Shown piece after piece: positions 1-7,117 of a stretch of 9,216 nt of DNA. The stretch lies in assembly GCA_944323945.1 (NCBI GenBank), contig CALUUL010000063.1:1-9216 (forward strand), written 5' to 3'. A program made the position numbers and the translations under genes. Each line of letters starts with the position of its first letter. The stretch's first letter is position 1. The notes below the pieces were generated by a model. That model saw only the letters and a program-made list of their open reading frames with translations. It had not been told where the DNA came from and made no database searches. Source of the DNA: Candidatus Gastranaerophilales bacterium (GTDB taxonomy: Bacteria > Cyanobacteriota > Vampirovibrionia > Gastranaerophilales > Gastranaerophilaceae).

Positions 1-924
1 ATGTGTGCAGGAAGTATATACTTGAAGACACACACAAAAAATATCGAACAACTTGGCGGATTAATAAAGAAAATGCCTTATACTGGAATATTTTTATTAG
101 TTGCAGCAATTGCAATATGTGCTTTTCCACCATTAAACGGATTTATTAGTGAGTTTTTAATATATGCAGGGTTAATGTACATGCTTCAAATAAAGAGTTC
201 TACCCTATTCATTCCTGTTGTATTAACAATCGCATCGTTAGCATTAGTTGGTACACTTGTTATACTAACAATGTCTAAATTATATTCAATATCCTTTTTG
301 GGAAATCCAAGAAGTGAAAAATCCGAAAATGTAAGTTCTGATGTACCCATATCTATGTTGATACCAAAAGGAATATTAGCTTGTTTAACATTGATTATCG
401 GTATATCAGCACCTTTAATCTCAATAATAATACCAATTACTTCCTTCAGCTATAATAATTCAGGATTAACATATGGATATATGCAAATAATCATGATACT
501 TACTTTTGTTTCAATTATTACAATTTTATTCTTCCTATTTGTATTCTGCTTAATTATGATAAAAAATTTTCTTACAAAAAATACTACAAAATATATAACA
601 TGGGGATGCGGATATGATAAAGGAAATAACCATATCCAATATACGGCATCATCATATGTAAGCCCTTTCACCTCAATTTTGACACCATTATTTAAGAAAA
701 TATTTGATGTTAAAAAACCAAAAGGATTATTTCCTAAAGATGCGTATTATATGTCGCAAGTAGAAGATGTTGAAGAAGCTTACATTATAAATCCTATATT
801 AAAATTTGATGAAAAATTTTTATCTAAATTTGAACGTTTACAAGACGGAAATATACAACATTATATTTTATACGGTTTAATCTTTTTAATCTTAATTTTA
901 GTAGGAGTCGTATTTATCGGATGA
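1..924 (+). CDS. hyfB: Hydrogenase-4 component B-like ion-translocating membrane subunit (3' part, 5' end outside window)
   Basis: Proton/cation antiporter-type membrane subunit of a group 4 hydrogenase-like complex (HyfB/HycC, related to NuoL/NuoN and MrpA/D). Seen: reading starts at base 1 in a family core segment (CAGSIY, then a GGLIKKMP loop and AFPPLNGFISEFLIY), which in full-length proteins follows the HxxxHxxxK helix. The ATG at base 1 is therefore an internal Met and the gene begins to the left. Full-length relatives are about 600-670 aa, so roughly half is present. The 307 visible residues hold several hydrophobic helices, then a soluble segment with WGCGYDKG and QYTASSYVSP (residues about 201-223), typical of the HyfB C-terminus, and a last helix at about 288-306. 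The conserved proton-channel Glu/Lys residues lie outside the window. Its TGA overlaps the ATG of the next gene (ATGA), indicating translational coupling. Recognition of the family is firm; the exact subtype is inferred from the operon. Confidence 0.9.
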   Translation: MCAGSIYLKTHTKNIEQLGGLIKKMPYTGIFLLVAAIAICAFPPLNGFISEFLIYAGLMYMLQIKSSTLFIPVVLTIASLALVGTLVILTMSKLYSISFLGNPRSEKSENVSSDVPISMLIPKGILACLTLIIGISAPLISIIIPITSFSYNNSGLTYGYMQIIMILTFVSIITILFFLFVFCLIMIKNFLTKNTTKYITWGCGYDKGNNHIQYTASSYVSPFTSILTPLFKKIFDVKKPKGLFPKDAYYMSQVEDVEEAYIINPILKFDEKFLSKFERLQDGNIQHYILYGLIFLILILVGVVFIG

Positions 925-1844
925 GTTTTTTAATTATATTTATAAACATAATATCATTATTAATAATGCCATTTATTATGCTCGGTATAATAAAGAAAAC
1001 AAAGGCATTTTGGGCTGGAAGAAAAGGAGTTGTTCTTCTTCAACCTTTATATGATTTTATTAGACTAATACAAAAAGAACCTATATATAGTGAAACAACA
1101 TCTTTTATATTTAAAATAACACCAATAGTTACAATAGCATCAGCTATGTTTGCTGGGATATTTGTACCGATGGCAGGTGGCTATTCTATTATAAATATAG
1201 AATTTGGATTTGTTATTTTTGCATATGTATTAGGACTTGGAAAATTTTTCTCTTTAATAAGTGCAATGGACACAGGCAGCAGTTTTGAAGGAATGGGAGC
1301 ATCCAGAGAAGCTTGTTTCACAACAATAGTAGAACCTGCTTTCTTCATAATCATAGCCTCAATTTGTACGTTAAGCGGAGTCTATAGTTTTCAAAGTCTT
1401 AATATCTTTTGGCTAAATAAGGATATACTAGGGCTTTACATTGTAATTCTTGCAGTTATTGCTTTACTAATTATGATGTTAATTGAATGTTCAAGAGTTC
1501 CTGTTGATGACCCAAATACTCATTTAGAATTAACAATGATTCATGAAGTTATGGTTTTAGATAACTCAGGTTGTGATTTAGCATTATTAACTTGGGCCTC
1601 AGGCATTAAAATGGTTATGATTTCTTCATTAATATATGCATTATTAATTCCATTTTCTTTGCCTTATTTTATATCTTATATTTTATACATAGCATTATTA
1701 TCATTTATAGCAATATTAATCGGAACTATTGAATCAGGAATAGCAAGATTTAGAATGACACATATATTTGAATTTGTATTTTCAATGACAGCTGTGGCTC
1801 TAGTAATTCTTGCTCTAGTAACTATTAGAATATATGGTGGTTAA
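921..1844 (+). CDS. hyfC: Hydrogenase-4 component C-like membrane subunit (NuoH/HyfC family)
   Basis: Integral membrane subunit of the NuoH/HycD/HyfC family, which anchors the soluble electron-transfer arm and couples it to the ion-pumping modules. Seen: 307 aa, the usual length for HyfC, with about eight hydrophobic helices. The first cytoplasmic loop carries FWAGRKGVVLLQPLYDFIRL (about residues 30-50). The second conserved loop carries ECSRVPVDDPNTHLE (from residue 189) followed by MIHEVMVLDNSG; its acidic residues are the family's proposed ion/quinone-like channel residues. The ATG is used in an ATGA overlap with the upstream stop. A purine-rich AGGAG lies at 903-907, rather far (13 bases), so coupling probably matters more than this site. 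Third from the left in the usual hyfABC order, and intact. Family assignment is strong. It cannot be a true NuoH of complex I in context, because the neighbours are HyfE- and HyfG-type, not NuoI/NuoJ. Confidence 0.92.
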   Translation: MSFLIIFINIISLLIMPFIMLGIIKKTKAFWAGRKGVVLLQPLYDFIRLIQKEPIYSETTSFIFKITPIVTIASAMFAGIFVPMAGGYSIINIEFGFVIFAYVLGLGKFFSLISAMDTGSSFEGMGASREACFTTIVEPAFFIIIASICTLSGVYSFQSLNIFWLNKDILGLYIVILAVIALLIMMLIECSRVPVDDPNTHLELTMIHEVMVLDNSGCDLALLTWASGIKMVMISSLIYALLIPFSLPYFISYILYIALLSFIAILIGTIESGIARFRMTHIFEFVFSMTAVALVILALVTIRIYGG

Positions 1845-1847
1845 TCT

Positions 1848-2498
1848 ATGGAAAACGCATTTATAATTCTATTTGGATTTACAATGTTATATATAGCTGC
1901 AACAAGCAGACTTGCAGCTCATATTAATGTTTTAGTTTTACAAGGAATTTTATTATTTTTAATTTGTTTATTAGATATGAATGAGTTTTCAATACTAAAT
2001 TTTCTTTTTATTGCAATTGAAACCATTCTAATAAAATCAATTATAATTCCAAGATTCTTAGGCGGACTGATAAGAAGAACAAAAGAATATAGAGATACTG
2101 AAGCCAATATTCATCATTTTTACAGTCTTTTTATATCAACAGTAATTTTATTTGTTGGTTTTTTAATTTCCAATTTAAACTTGCCGGCAATGAAACTAAT
2201 TAACCCTTTATATTTTGGTGTTTCAATTGCAGTTATTATAATAAGTTTATTCTTTATCACAATAAAGCATAAAGTCATCTCAAATGTAATAGATTTTATA
2301 ACAATGGAAAATGGAATATTCCTTTTATCATTGTCAGTAGCAAAAGAAATGCCAATGATAGTAAATTTAGGCGTCCTACTGGATTTATTTATTGCAGTAT
2401 TTATATTAGGACTACTTGTAAAACATATAAATACCAAATTTGATAACTTAGAAGTTACACATTTATCTGATTTGAGGGACTGTGAATATGTTGATTAG
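1848..2498 (+). CDS. hyfE: Hydrogenase-4 component E-like membrane subunit (HyfE, NuoK-related)
   Basis: Small membrane subunit of group 4 hydrogenase-like complexes; HyfE relates to NuoK/MrpC and forms part of the ion path beside HyfC. Seen: 216 aa, the usual length for HyfE, with about six hydrophobic stretches. The segment RLAAHINVLVLQGILLF (about 22-38) and the helix IAIETILIKSIIIPRFL (about 55-71), with a membrane-buried Glu and Lys, match the family; the latter Glu corresponds to the channel Glu of NuoK-like proteins. RRTKEYRD follows on the cytoplasmic side. The start ATG lies 3 bases after the hyfC stop and is preceded by GGTGG (1836-1840) at 7 bases, a usable ribosome binding site inside the end of hyfC. 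Its last 11 bases overlap the next gene. Family call is good from the segments above and from position between hyfC and hyfF. Confidence 0.85.
   Translation: MENAFIILFGFTMLYIAATSRLAAHINVLVLQGILLFLICLLDMNEFSILNFLFIAIETILIKSIIIPRFLGGLIRRTKEYRDTEANIHHFYSLFISTVILFVGFLISNLNLPAMKLINPLYFGVSIAVIIISLFFITIKHKVISNVIDFITMENGIFLLSLSVAKEMPMIVNLGVLLDLFIAVFILGLLVKHINTKFDNLEVTHLSDLRDCEYVD
2474..2479 (+). promoter_or_regulatory. Ribosome binding site that sets the hyfF start
   Basis: GAGGGA lies inside the hyfE coding region. Its distance is 8 bases to ATG 2488 and only 2 bases to the in-frame GTG 2482, which selects the ATG as start and makes hyfE and hyfF translation overlapping. Confidence 0.6.
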
Positions 2499-3909
2499 TT
2501 TACTTTTAATTCTCCCTTTAGTTGAATGCTTATTACTATTCTTATTTAAACAAGAAAAGTTAAATAATTTAATGTTGCAGATATACTCTATAATACATTT
2601 TCTAGTATGTTCATATTATATGTTCAACGAAAATGAAAGATTTTCTGGGAAATACTTCAGCATAGATAATTCAAACATTATTTTCTTGTTCGTATTATCA
2701 ATAATATTTCTGGCTGTATCTATATACAATAAACCATATATGAATATGGAAGAAGCACCTGTAAAAAGAAAAAGGCACTATACATATATGTTATTAATCT
2801 TTGTACAGGCAATGACAGGAGTAATAATAAGTAATAACCTTGGATTATCTTGGGTATTAGTTGAAGCAACAACATTAGCAAGTGCTTATTTGATATATTT
2901 TTCAAAAACTAAAACATCAATTGAAGCAGCTTGGAAATATGTTTTTATATGTTCAATAGGAATTGCTTTGGCTTTTGTTGGAATTATCCTTTTAACAATT
3001 TCAACTGGAGAGTTAAGCTCGCTTAACTTCTATGATTTAATGCTAAATACAAATACATTTAATAAATTTTGGTTAAAACTATCCTTTGTATTCATATTAT
3101 TTGGCTTCGGAACAAAAATGGGATTAGCACCTGTTCACTTTTGGCTTCCGGATGCACATTCAGAGGCACCTGCGCCAGCTTCTGCTTTGTTATCAGCTAC
3201 ACTATTAGATTCCGCTTTTTATGTAATATTAAAAGTATTTAATATTTTAGTAATAGCAAATTGTGCCAGCTATGCAAGATTAGTAATGTATATTATGGGG
3301 TTCTTATCATTATTTGTTGCAGCTGTATTTATATACCATATAAACAACTATAAAAGAATGCTTGCATATTCATCTATTGAAAATATGGGAATTTTAATAA
3401 TCGGTACGGCACTTGGCGGCTTAGGAATATTTGCAGCAATCATACACTTAATCGGCCATTCTTTAATTAAAGCATCTTTTTTCCTAACCTCAGGTAACAT
3501 ATTAAAACTATATGGCACAAAAAAGATAAAGAAAATAACAAATATAATTACCACCGACAAGAAAACAGGTTGGTTATGGATATTATGTTTACTTGGAATA
3601 ACAGCATTTCCGCCTTCTGTTTTATTTATTTCAGAATTTCTTATAATAAAATCTATGTTTTTAAGTAAACATTATATTCTTGCACTAATTTTTGTTTTGC
3701 TTCTTACAATAATTTTATTTGGATTAGCAAAAGCAGTATTTGGAATGTGTTATGGTGAAAACCCCAAAGATAAAAATTCAAACATTATAAAACTACCTAT
3801 CACAATGTATATACCGCAAATACTATTGCTTATAATAGCATTTGTTCTTGGGATATATCTCCCATTGAATCTTACAGAGCAAGTACAACTAACAATATTC
3901 GGAATGTGA
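2488..3909 (+). CDS. hyfF: Hydrogenase-4 component F-like antiporter subunit (NuoN/NuoL family)
   Basis: Second antiporter-like pump of the complex (HyfF, related to NuoL/M/N). Seen: 473 aa from the ATG chosen here. Key channel residues are all present: Glu126 in WVLVEATT (TM5), Lys210 in FGTKMGLAPVHFWLPDAH (TM7 and the following loop, with APAPASALLSA after it), and His320/His324/Lys328 in HLIGHSLIK (the HxxxHxxxK helix). The ending FPPSVLFISEFLI matches the FPP...SEF helix seen near the end of HyfB. The membrane pump is therefore predicted to be functional. Start: a GTG at 2482 gives two extra residues, but GAGGGA at 2474-2479 sits only 2 bases before it and 8 bases before ATG 2488, so the ATG is preferred. 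The start overlaps the end of hyfE by 11 bases. E. coli HyfF is somewhat longer (about 526 aa); no truncation is evident. Confidence 0.93.
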   Translation: MLISLLLILPLVECLLLFLFKQEKLNNLMLQIYSIIHFLVCSYYMFNENERFSGKYFSIDNSNIIFLFVLSIIFLAVSIYNKPYMNMEEAPVKRKRHYTYMLLIFVQAMTGVIISNNLGLSWVLVEATTLASAYLIYFSKTKTSIEAAWKYVFICSIGIALAFVGIILLTISTGELSSLNFYDLMLNTNTFNKFWLKLSFVFILFGFGTKMGLAPVHFWLPDAHSEAPAPASALLSATLLDSAFYVILKVFNILVIANCASYARLVMYIMGFLSLFVAAVFIYHINNYKRMLAYSSIENMGILIIGTALGGLGIFAAIIHLIGHSLIKASFFLTSGNILKLYGTKKIKKITNIITTDKKTGWLWILCLLGITAFPPSVLFISEFLIIKSMFLSKHYILALIFVLLLTIILFGLAKAVFGMCYGENPKDKNSNIIKLPITMYIPQILLLIIAFVLGIYLPLNLTEQVQLTIFGM

Positions 3910-5369
3910 GTATAATTATGAACTGGTTAATTACAGAAAATAAAAGAAGAATTAACATAAATGAAATTCCAATTTTAAATATAAATGAATTAAGAGAAGA
4001 AATAATTAATTTATCAAAACGAGTTATCGGATTTTTCGGCAAAAAAGAAAATGATAAAGTAAGATTATTTGCAGTTTTGGCAGATGATAATGAGGGTAAA
4101 ATATATATTTCTTCAGCAATATTTGAAAAAGAAGAAAAAGAATATGAATCATTAACCCCAATTATACCTGCTTTTCATAAGTTTGAAAGAGAGTTTTATG
4201 AAGAATTTGATATTGAACCAAAGAACCATCCTTGGCTAAAACCACTCAGAAATCATAAAAAAGAGTATAAATTTTTTGAAATGGAAGGCGATGAAGTTCA
4301 TCAAGTAGCAGTTGGACCCATACATGCCGGAGTAATAGAACCTGGGCATTTTAGATTTATGTGTCACGGTGAAAAAATATATGATTTAGAAATCCAACTG
4401 GGCTGGCAGCATAAAGGAATTGAAGAATTAATTGTAAACAGCCCCTCAAATCAGCTTGCAGAATCTATATGCGGAGATAGCGTAATTGCATATAATCTTG
4501 CATATTCAAATGCAATAGAAGCCTTATCTGATGCAGAGATAACAAATAAAGCACAATTAATAAGATTAATTGCTTTAGAAATGGAAAGATGTGCAATTCA
4601 CATTGGAGATTTAGGTGCAATAGCAGGTGATATAGCCTATATGATGGGGGCATCAATTTTTGGAGCAACAAGAACATTAGTTATAAATACAATGCTTGAA
4701 ATTTCAGGAAGCAGATTTGGAAGAGGATTAATAACAATAGGCGGTGTTAATTTTGACATTGATAAAACACTTTCAGAAAAAATTATTAGTGTTTTGGATA
4801 AAGTTTCAATAGATGTTGAAAGAACAATAAAAACGATGTTATCGTCGCCTACTGTTGCATCAAGACTTGAAAGAACAGGAACTGTAAGTTATGAAAACGC
4901 AGTTAGTTTAGGACTTACAGGAATGGCGGCAAGAGCTTCAGGGGTTAATATAGATACTCGTTTTGACTTTCCTGATAAATGGTATAAAGACATTGATAAC
5001 AGAAGCACAAAAGCTGATGGTGATGTATATTCACGTACTCGTTTAAGATATAAAGAAATAAAACAATCAATTTATATAATTAAAAAATTTTTAAAACTAT
5101 TAGAAAATTATTCTAATGAAGAATTGATAGTAAAAAATTCGAATATGTTACCGTCAAGTTTTGTTGTATCAATTACAGAAGGCTGGCGTGGAGAGGTTGT
5201 ACATATTGCAATAACAGATGAGAATGGTAAATTATCAAGATATAAAATAAAAGATGCATCTTTTAACAACTGGTTTGCATTAGCTATTGCTGTGAGAAAT
5301 AACGGAATTTCCGATTTTCCTCTATGCAACAAAAGTTTTAATCTTTCATATTGCGGAAATGATTTATAA
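3906..5369 (+). CDS. Ehr-type hydrogenase-like large subunit (NuoC-NuoD fusion) lacking the NiFe site
   Basis: Catalytic-subunit homologue of group 4 hydrogenases (HyfG/HycE) and of complex I NuoC+NuoD, on the cytoplasmic face of the complex. Seen: a NuoC-like domain at residues about 20-115, ending in FEREFYEEFDIEPKNHPWLK, fused to a NuoD-like domain starting GPIHAGVIEPGHFRF and followed by LGWQHKGIEEL. At the L1 site, where hydrogenases have CGxCxxxH, it reads C189-G-D-S192-V-I-A-Y196: only the first Cys remains, and the second Cys and the His are replaced. At the L2 site, where hydrogenases have DPCxxC and then a cleaved tail, it reads N479-L-S481-Y-C483-G484 and ends at L487. Three of the four Ni ligands are thus absent and no maturation tail exists. 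This matches Ehr complexes. The function is unknown in the family; it probably passes electrons to an unidentified acceptor or acts structurally. Start: GTG 3906 overlaps the hyfF stop (GTGA); ATG 3918 (residue 5) is an equally plausible start. Residue numbers are from 3906. Confidence 0.88.
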   Translation: MSIIMNWLITENKRRININEIPILNINELREEIINLSKRVIGFFGKKENDKVRLFAVLADDNEGKIYISSAIFEKEEKEYESLTPIIPAFHKFEREFYEEFDIEPKNHPWLKPLRNHKKEYKFFEMEGDEVHQVAVGPIHAGVIEPGHFRFMCHGEKIYDLEIQLGWQHKGIEELIVNSPSNQLAESICGDSVIAYNLAYSNAIEALSDAEITNKAQLIRLIALEMERCAIHIGDLGAIAGDIAYMMGASIFGATRTLVINTMLEISGSRFGRGLITIGGVNFDIDKTLSEKIISVLDKVSIDVERTIKTMLSSPTVASRLERTGTVSYENAVSLGLTGMAARASGVNIDTRFDFPDKWYKDIDNRSTKADGDVYSRTRLRYKEIKQSIYIIKKFLKLLENYSNEELIVKNSNMLPSSFVVSITEGWRGEVVHIAITDENGKLSRYKIKDASFNNWFALAIAVRNNGISDFPLCNKSFNLSYCGNDL

Positions 5370-5379
5370 GGAATAGTTT

Positions 5380-6114
5380 ATGTTAGATACATTAAAGTTA
5401 AGAATATATCAAGGTCAACAATTCATAAAAGATATTAGAAATGCAGAAATGAGAGAACAATTCAGAGGTTTTCCCATAATAACAACAAATGAAAATGTCG
5501 ATGAAAATATTTGTCCAACAGGAGCTATTTCAAACAATCCATTAAAAATAGATATGGGTAAATGTACTTTTTGCGGAGCTTGTACAAAAGAATGTAATTC
5601 TATAAAGTTTTCTAACTATTACAAAATTGGAACAACAAATAGAGATAAATTGATTATAAAAGAAGGATTATCTCCTGAAGAATATAATAAAACAGCATTC
5701 GAAGTAGAAAAAGAAATAAAAAAAATATTTGGAAGATCATTAAAACTAAGGCAAGTATCTGCAGGCGGATGCAATGGATGCGAAATGGAATTAAATGCTT
5801 GTTCAAACGTAAATTTTGATATGGGCAGATTTGGAATCGATTTTGTTGCTTCTCCAAGACATGCAGATGGCATTGTTATAACAGGCCCAATATCTGAGAA
5901 TATGGCTTATGCATTAGAAGATTGTTATAAATCAACACCAAATCCTAAAATAGTAATATTATGCGGTGCTTGTGCTATTTCAGGCGGTATTTTCCAAAAT
6001 TCAACAAAACTAAATAGAGAATTTTTAGAGAAATATCATATAGACTTATATATTCCGGGATGTCCTGTTCATCCTTTAACATTTATCAATGCAATTTTAG
6101 ATTTTATAAGTTAA
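5380..6114 (+). CDS. Ferredoxin-NuoB fusion small subunit of hydrogenase-like complex (HyfI-like)
   Basis: Electron-transfer subunit combining a ferredoxin-like domain (HyfH/HycF role) with a NuoB/HyfI-type [4Fe-4S] subunit. Seen: 244 aa. Residues about 1-35 (QGQQFIKDIRNAE, FRGFP) form the N-terminal segment. Then C45-PTGAI is followed by C62-x2-C65-x2-C68-x3-C72. The NuoB-like domain from about 126 has all four proximal-cluster ligands: C131-N-G-C134-E, C198 in CGAC, and C228 in PGCPVHP. The proximal cluster that faces the large subunit should therefore be assembled. In the ferredoxin domain the first CxxCxxC is absent: no Cys occurs before C45, so the usual two-cluster domain appears reduced to one cluster (C62, C65, C68 with C45 in the classical pairing), with C72 left over. 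AAGGA at 5368-5372, overlapping the upstream stop, lies 7 bases before the ATG. It is the last gene of the operon. Confidence 0.9.
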   Translation: MLDTLKLRIYQGQQFIKDIRNAEMREQFRGFPIITTNENVDENICPTGAISNNPLKIDMGKCTFCGACTKECNSIKFSNYYKIGTTNRDKLIIKEGLSPEEYNKTAFEVEKEIKKIFGRSLKLRQVSAGGCNGCEMELNACSNVNFDMGRFGIDFVASPRHADGIVITGPISENMAYALEDCYKSTPNPKIVILCGACAISGGIFQNSTKLNREFLEKYHIDLYIPGCPVHPLTFINAILDFIS

Positions 6115-6115
6115 A

Positions 6116-7102
6116 CTATTTCTTCTCAAAAAGCGCATTAAGGAAATCTTCAGGATTAAATAATTTTAAATCTTCAAGCTTTTCCCCGACACCAATAAGT
6201 TTTACAGGTAAATTGAACTCTTTTGCAATTGCAATAATTATTCCGCCTTTTGCACTTCCATCCAACTTTGTGAGTGCAACAGATGTTAGATTAACAGCTT
6301 CTGAAAATAATTTTGCTTGAGAAAGTCCATTTTGCCCTGTATTAGCATCCAAAACCAACATACTTTCTTTTAAACAATTTGGAGCAAGTTTATCTATAAC
6401 AGATTTCACTTTATTTAATTCTTCCATTAAATTCTTTTTATTATGCAATCTGCCTGCAGTATCAATTAAGAGAACATTATAATTTTCACTTTGAGCTTTT
6501 TTTATTGCATCATAAACAACAGCGGCTGAATCAATTCCATCTTTTCTTACTATATCGACTTGTGCCCTTTGTGCCCAAATATCCAATTGTTCTTCTGCGG
6601 CAGCTCTAAATGTATCTCCAGCAGCTAACAGAACTTTCTTACCTGATAATCTAAAATTATTAGCAAGTTTTGCAATTAATGTTGTTTTACCTGCGCCATT
6701 TACACCTGTTATAAAATAAATATTTAGAGAATTATCATCATAATTAAGCTCAGAAGAACCTGCACTTTTCAAGATTGTAGAAAACTCATCTTTTAAAAAT
6801 TGTTTAATTTGAGAAGGCTTTACTTTTGTTTGCTTTCTCAATTTATCTGTTATTGAAGAAGCAAGATTTACACCCAAATCAGCTTTAATTAAAAGTTCTT
6901 CCATATCATCAAGAATAAAATCATCAAATTCTTCTTCTTCTTCAATAGTTGAAACAACATTATCAACAAGATTTTGAGTTGTGTTAGATATTGTTTTCTT
7001 TAATCCTTCAAAAGAAAAATTCCAAAATGATTTAGAGCTTTCCTCATTTTTCTCTATATTTTCATTTTTAGATTCATCATTTCTTTTGAAGAAATTAAAC
7101 AT
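6116..7102 (-). CDS. ftsY: Signal recognition particle receptor FtsY
   Basis: SRP receptor GTPase that docks ribosome-nascent chain-SRP complexes at the membrane so that membrane proteins are inserted co-translationally. Seen: 328 aa. A short N-terminal region begins MFNFFKR, a possible membrane-contact element, followed by an acidic/Lys-rich linker; the long acidic A domain of E. coli FtsY is absent. The four-helix N domain covers about residues 30-115 and the G domain has all GTPase motifs: GVNGAGKTT (about 132-140), DTFRAAAEEQL, DTAGR (214-218), TKLDG (278-282) and GVGEK near the end. The start has TAAGGT at 7109-7114, 6 bases upstream. It lies 15 bases after nusB, so it is probably cotranscribed with it, and it converges on the hydrogenase-like operon with one base between the stops. 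Separation from Ffh (SRP54) is clear: no C-terminal Met-rich M domain is present. Confidence 0.97.
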   Translation of the reverse strand: MFNFFKRNDESKNENIEKNEESSKSFWNFSFEGLKKTISNTTQNLVDNVVSTIEEEEEFDDFILDDMEELLIKADLGVNLASSITDKLRKQTKVKPSQIKQFLKDEFSTILKSAGSSELNYDDNSLNIYFITGVNGAGKTTLIAKLANNFRLSGKKVLLAAGDTFRAAAEEQLDIWAQRAQVDIVRKDGIDSAAVVYDAIKKAQSENYNVLLIDTAGRLHNKKNLMEELNKVKSVIDKLAPNCLKESMLVLDANTGQNGLSQAKLFSEAVNLTSVALTKLDGSAKGGIIIAIAKEFNLPVKLIGVGEKLEDLKLFNPEDFLNALFEKK

Positions 7103-7117
7103 AATCTTACCTTATTG

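Noticed and set aside
1..3. ATG at base 1 as the start of a 307-aa protein
   Set aside because: It lies in the middle of a conserved HyfB core segment; the gene clearly continues leftwards.
3906..6114. Active formate hydrogenlyase or H2-evolving hydrogenase
   Set aside because: The Ni-ligand cysteines of L1 and L2 are largely missing and no maturation tail is present.
1..6114. Complex I (nuo) operon
   Set aside because: HyfE-type and HyfB/HyfC/HyfF-type subunits, the gene order and the two soluble fusions fit group 4/Ehr complexes; no nuoA, nuoJ or separate nuoI is present.
6060..6320. Open frame on + strand, 86 codons
   Set aside because: It runs antisense to the end of ftsY and overlaps the small subunit gene; the product is Ser/Phe-rich with no family look.
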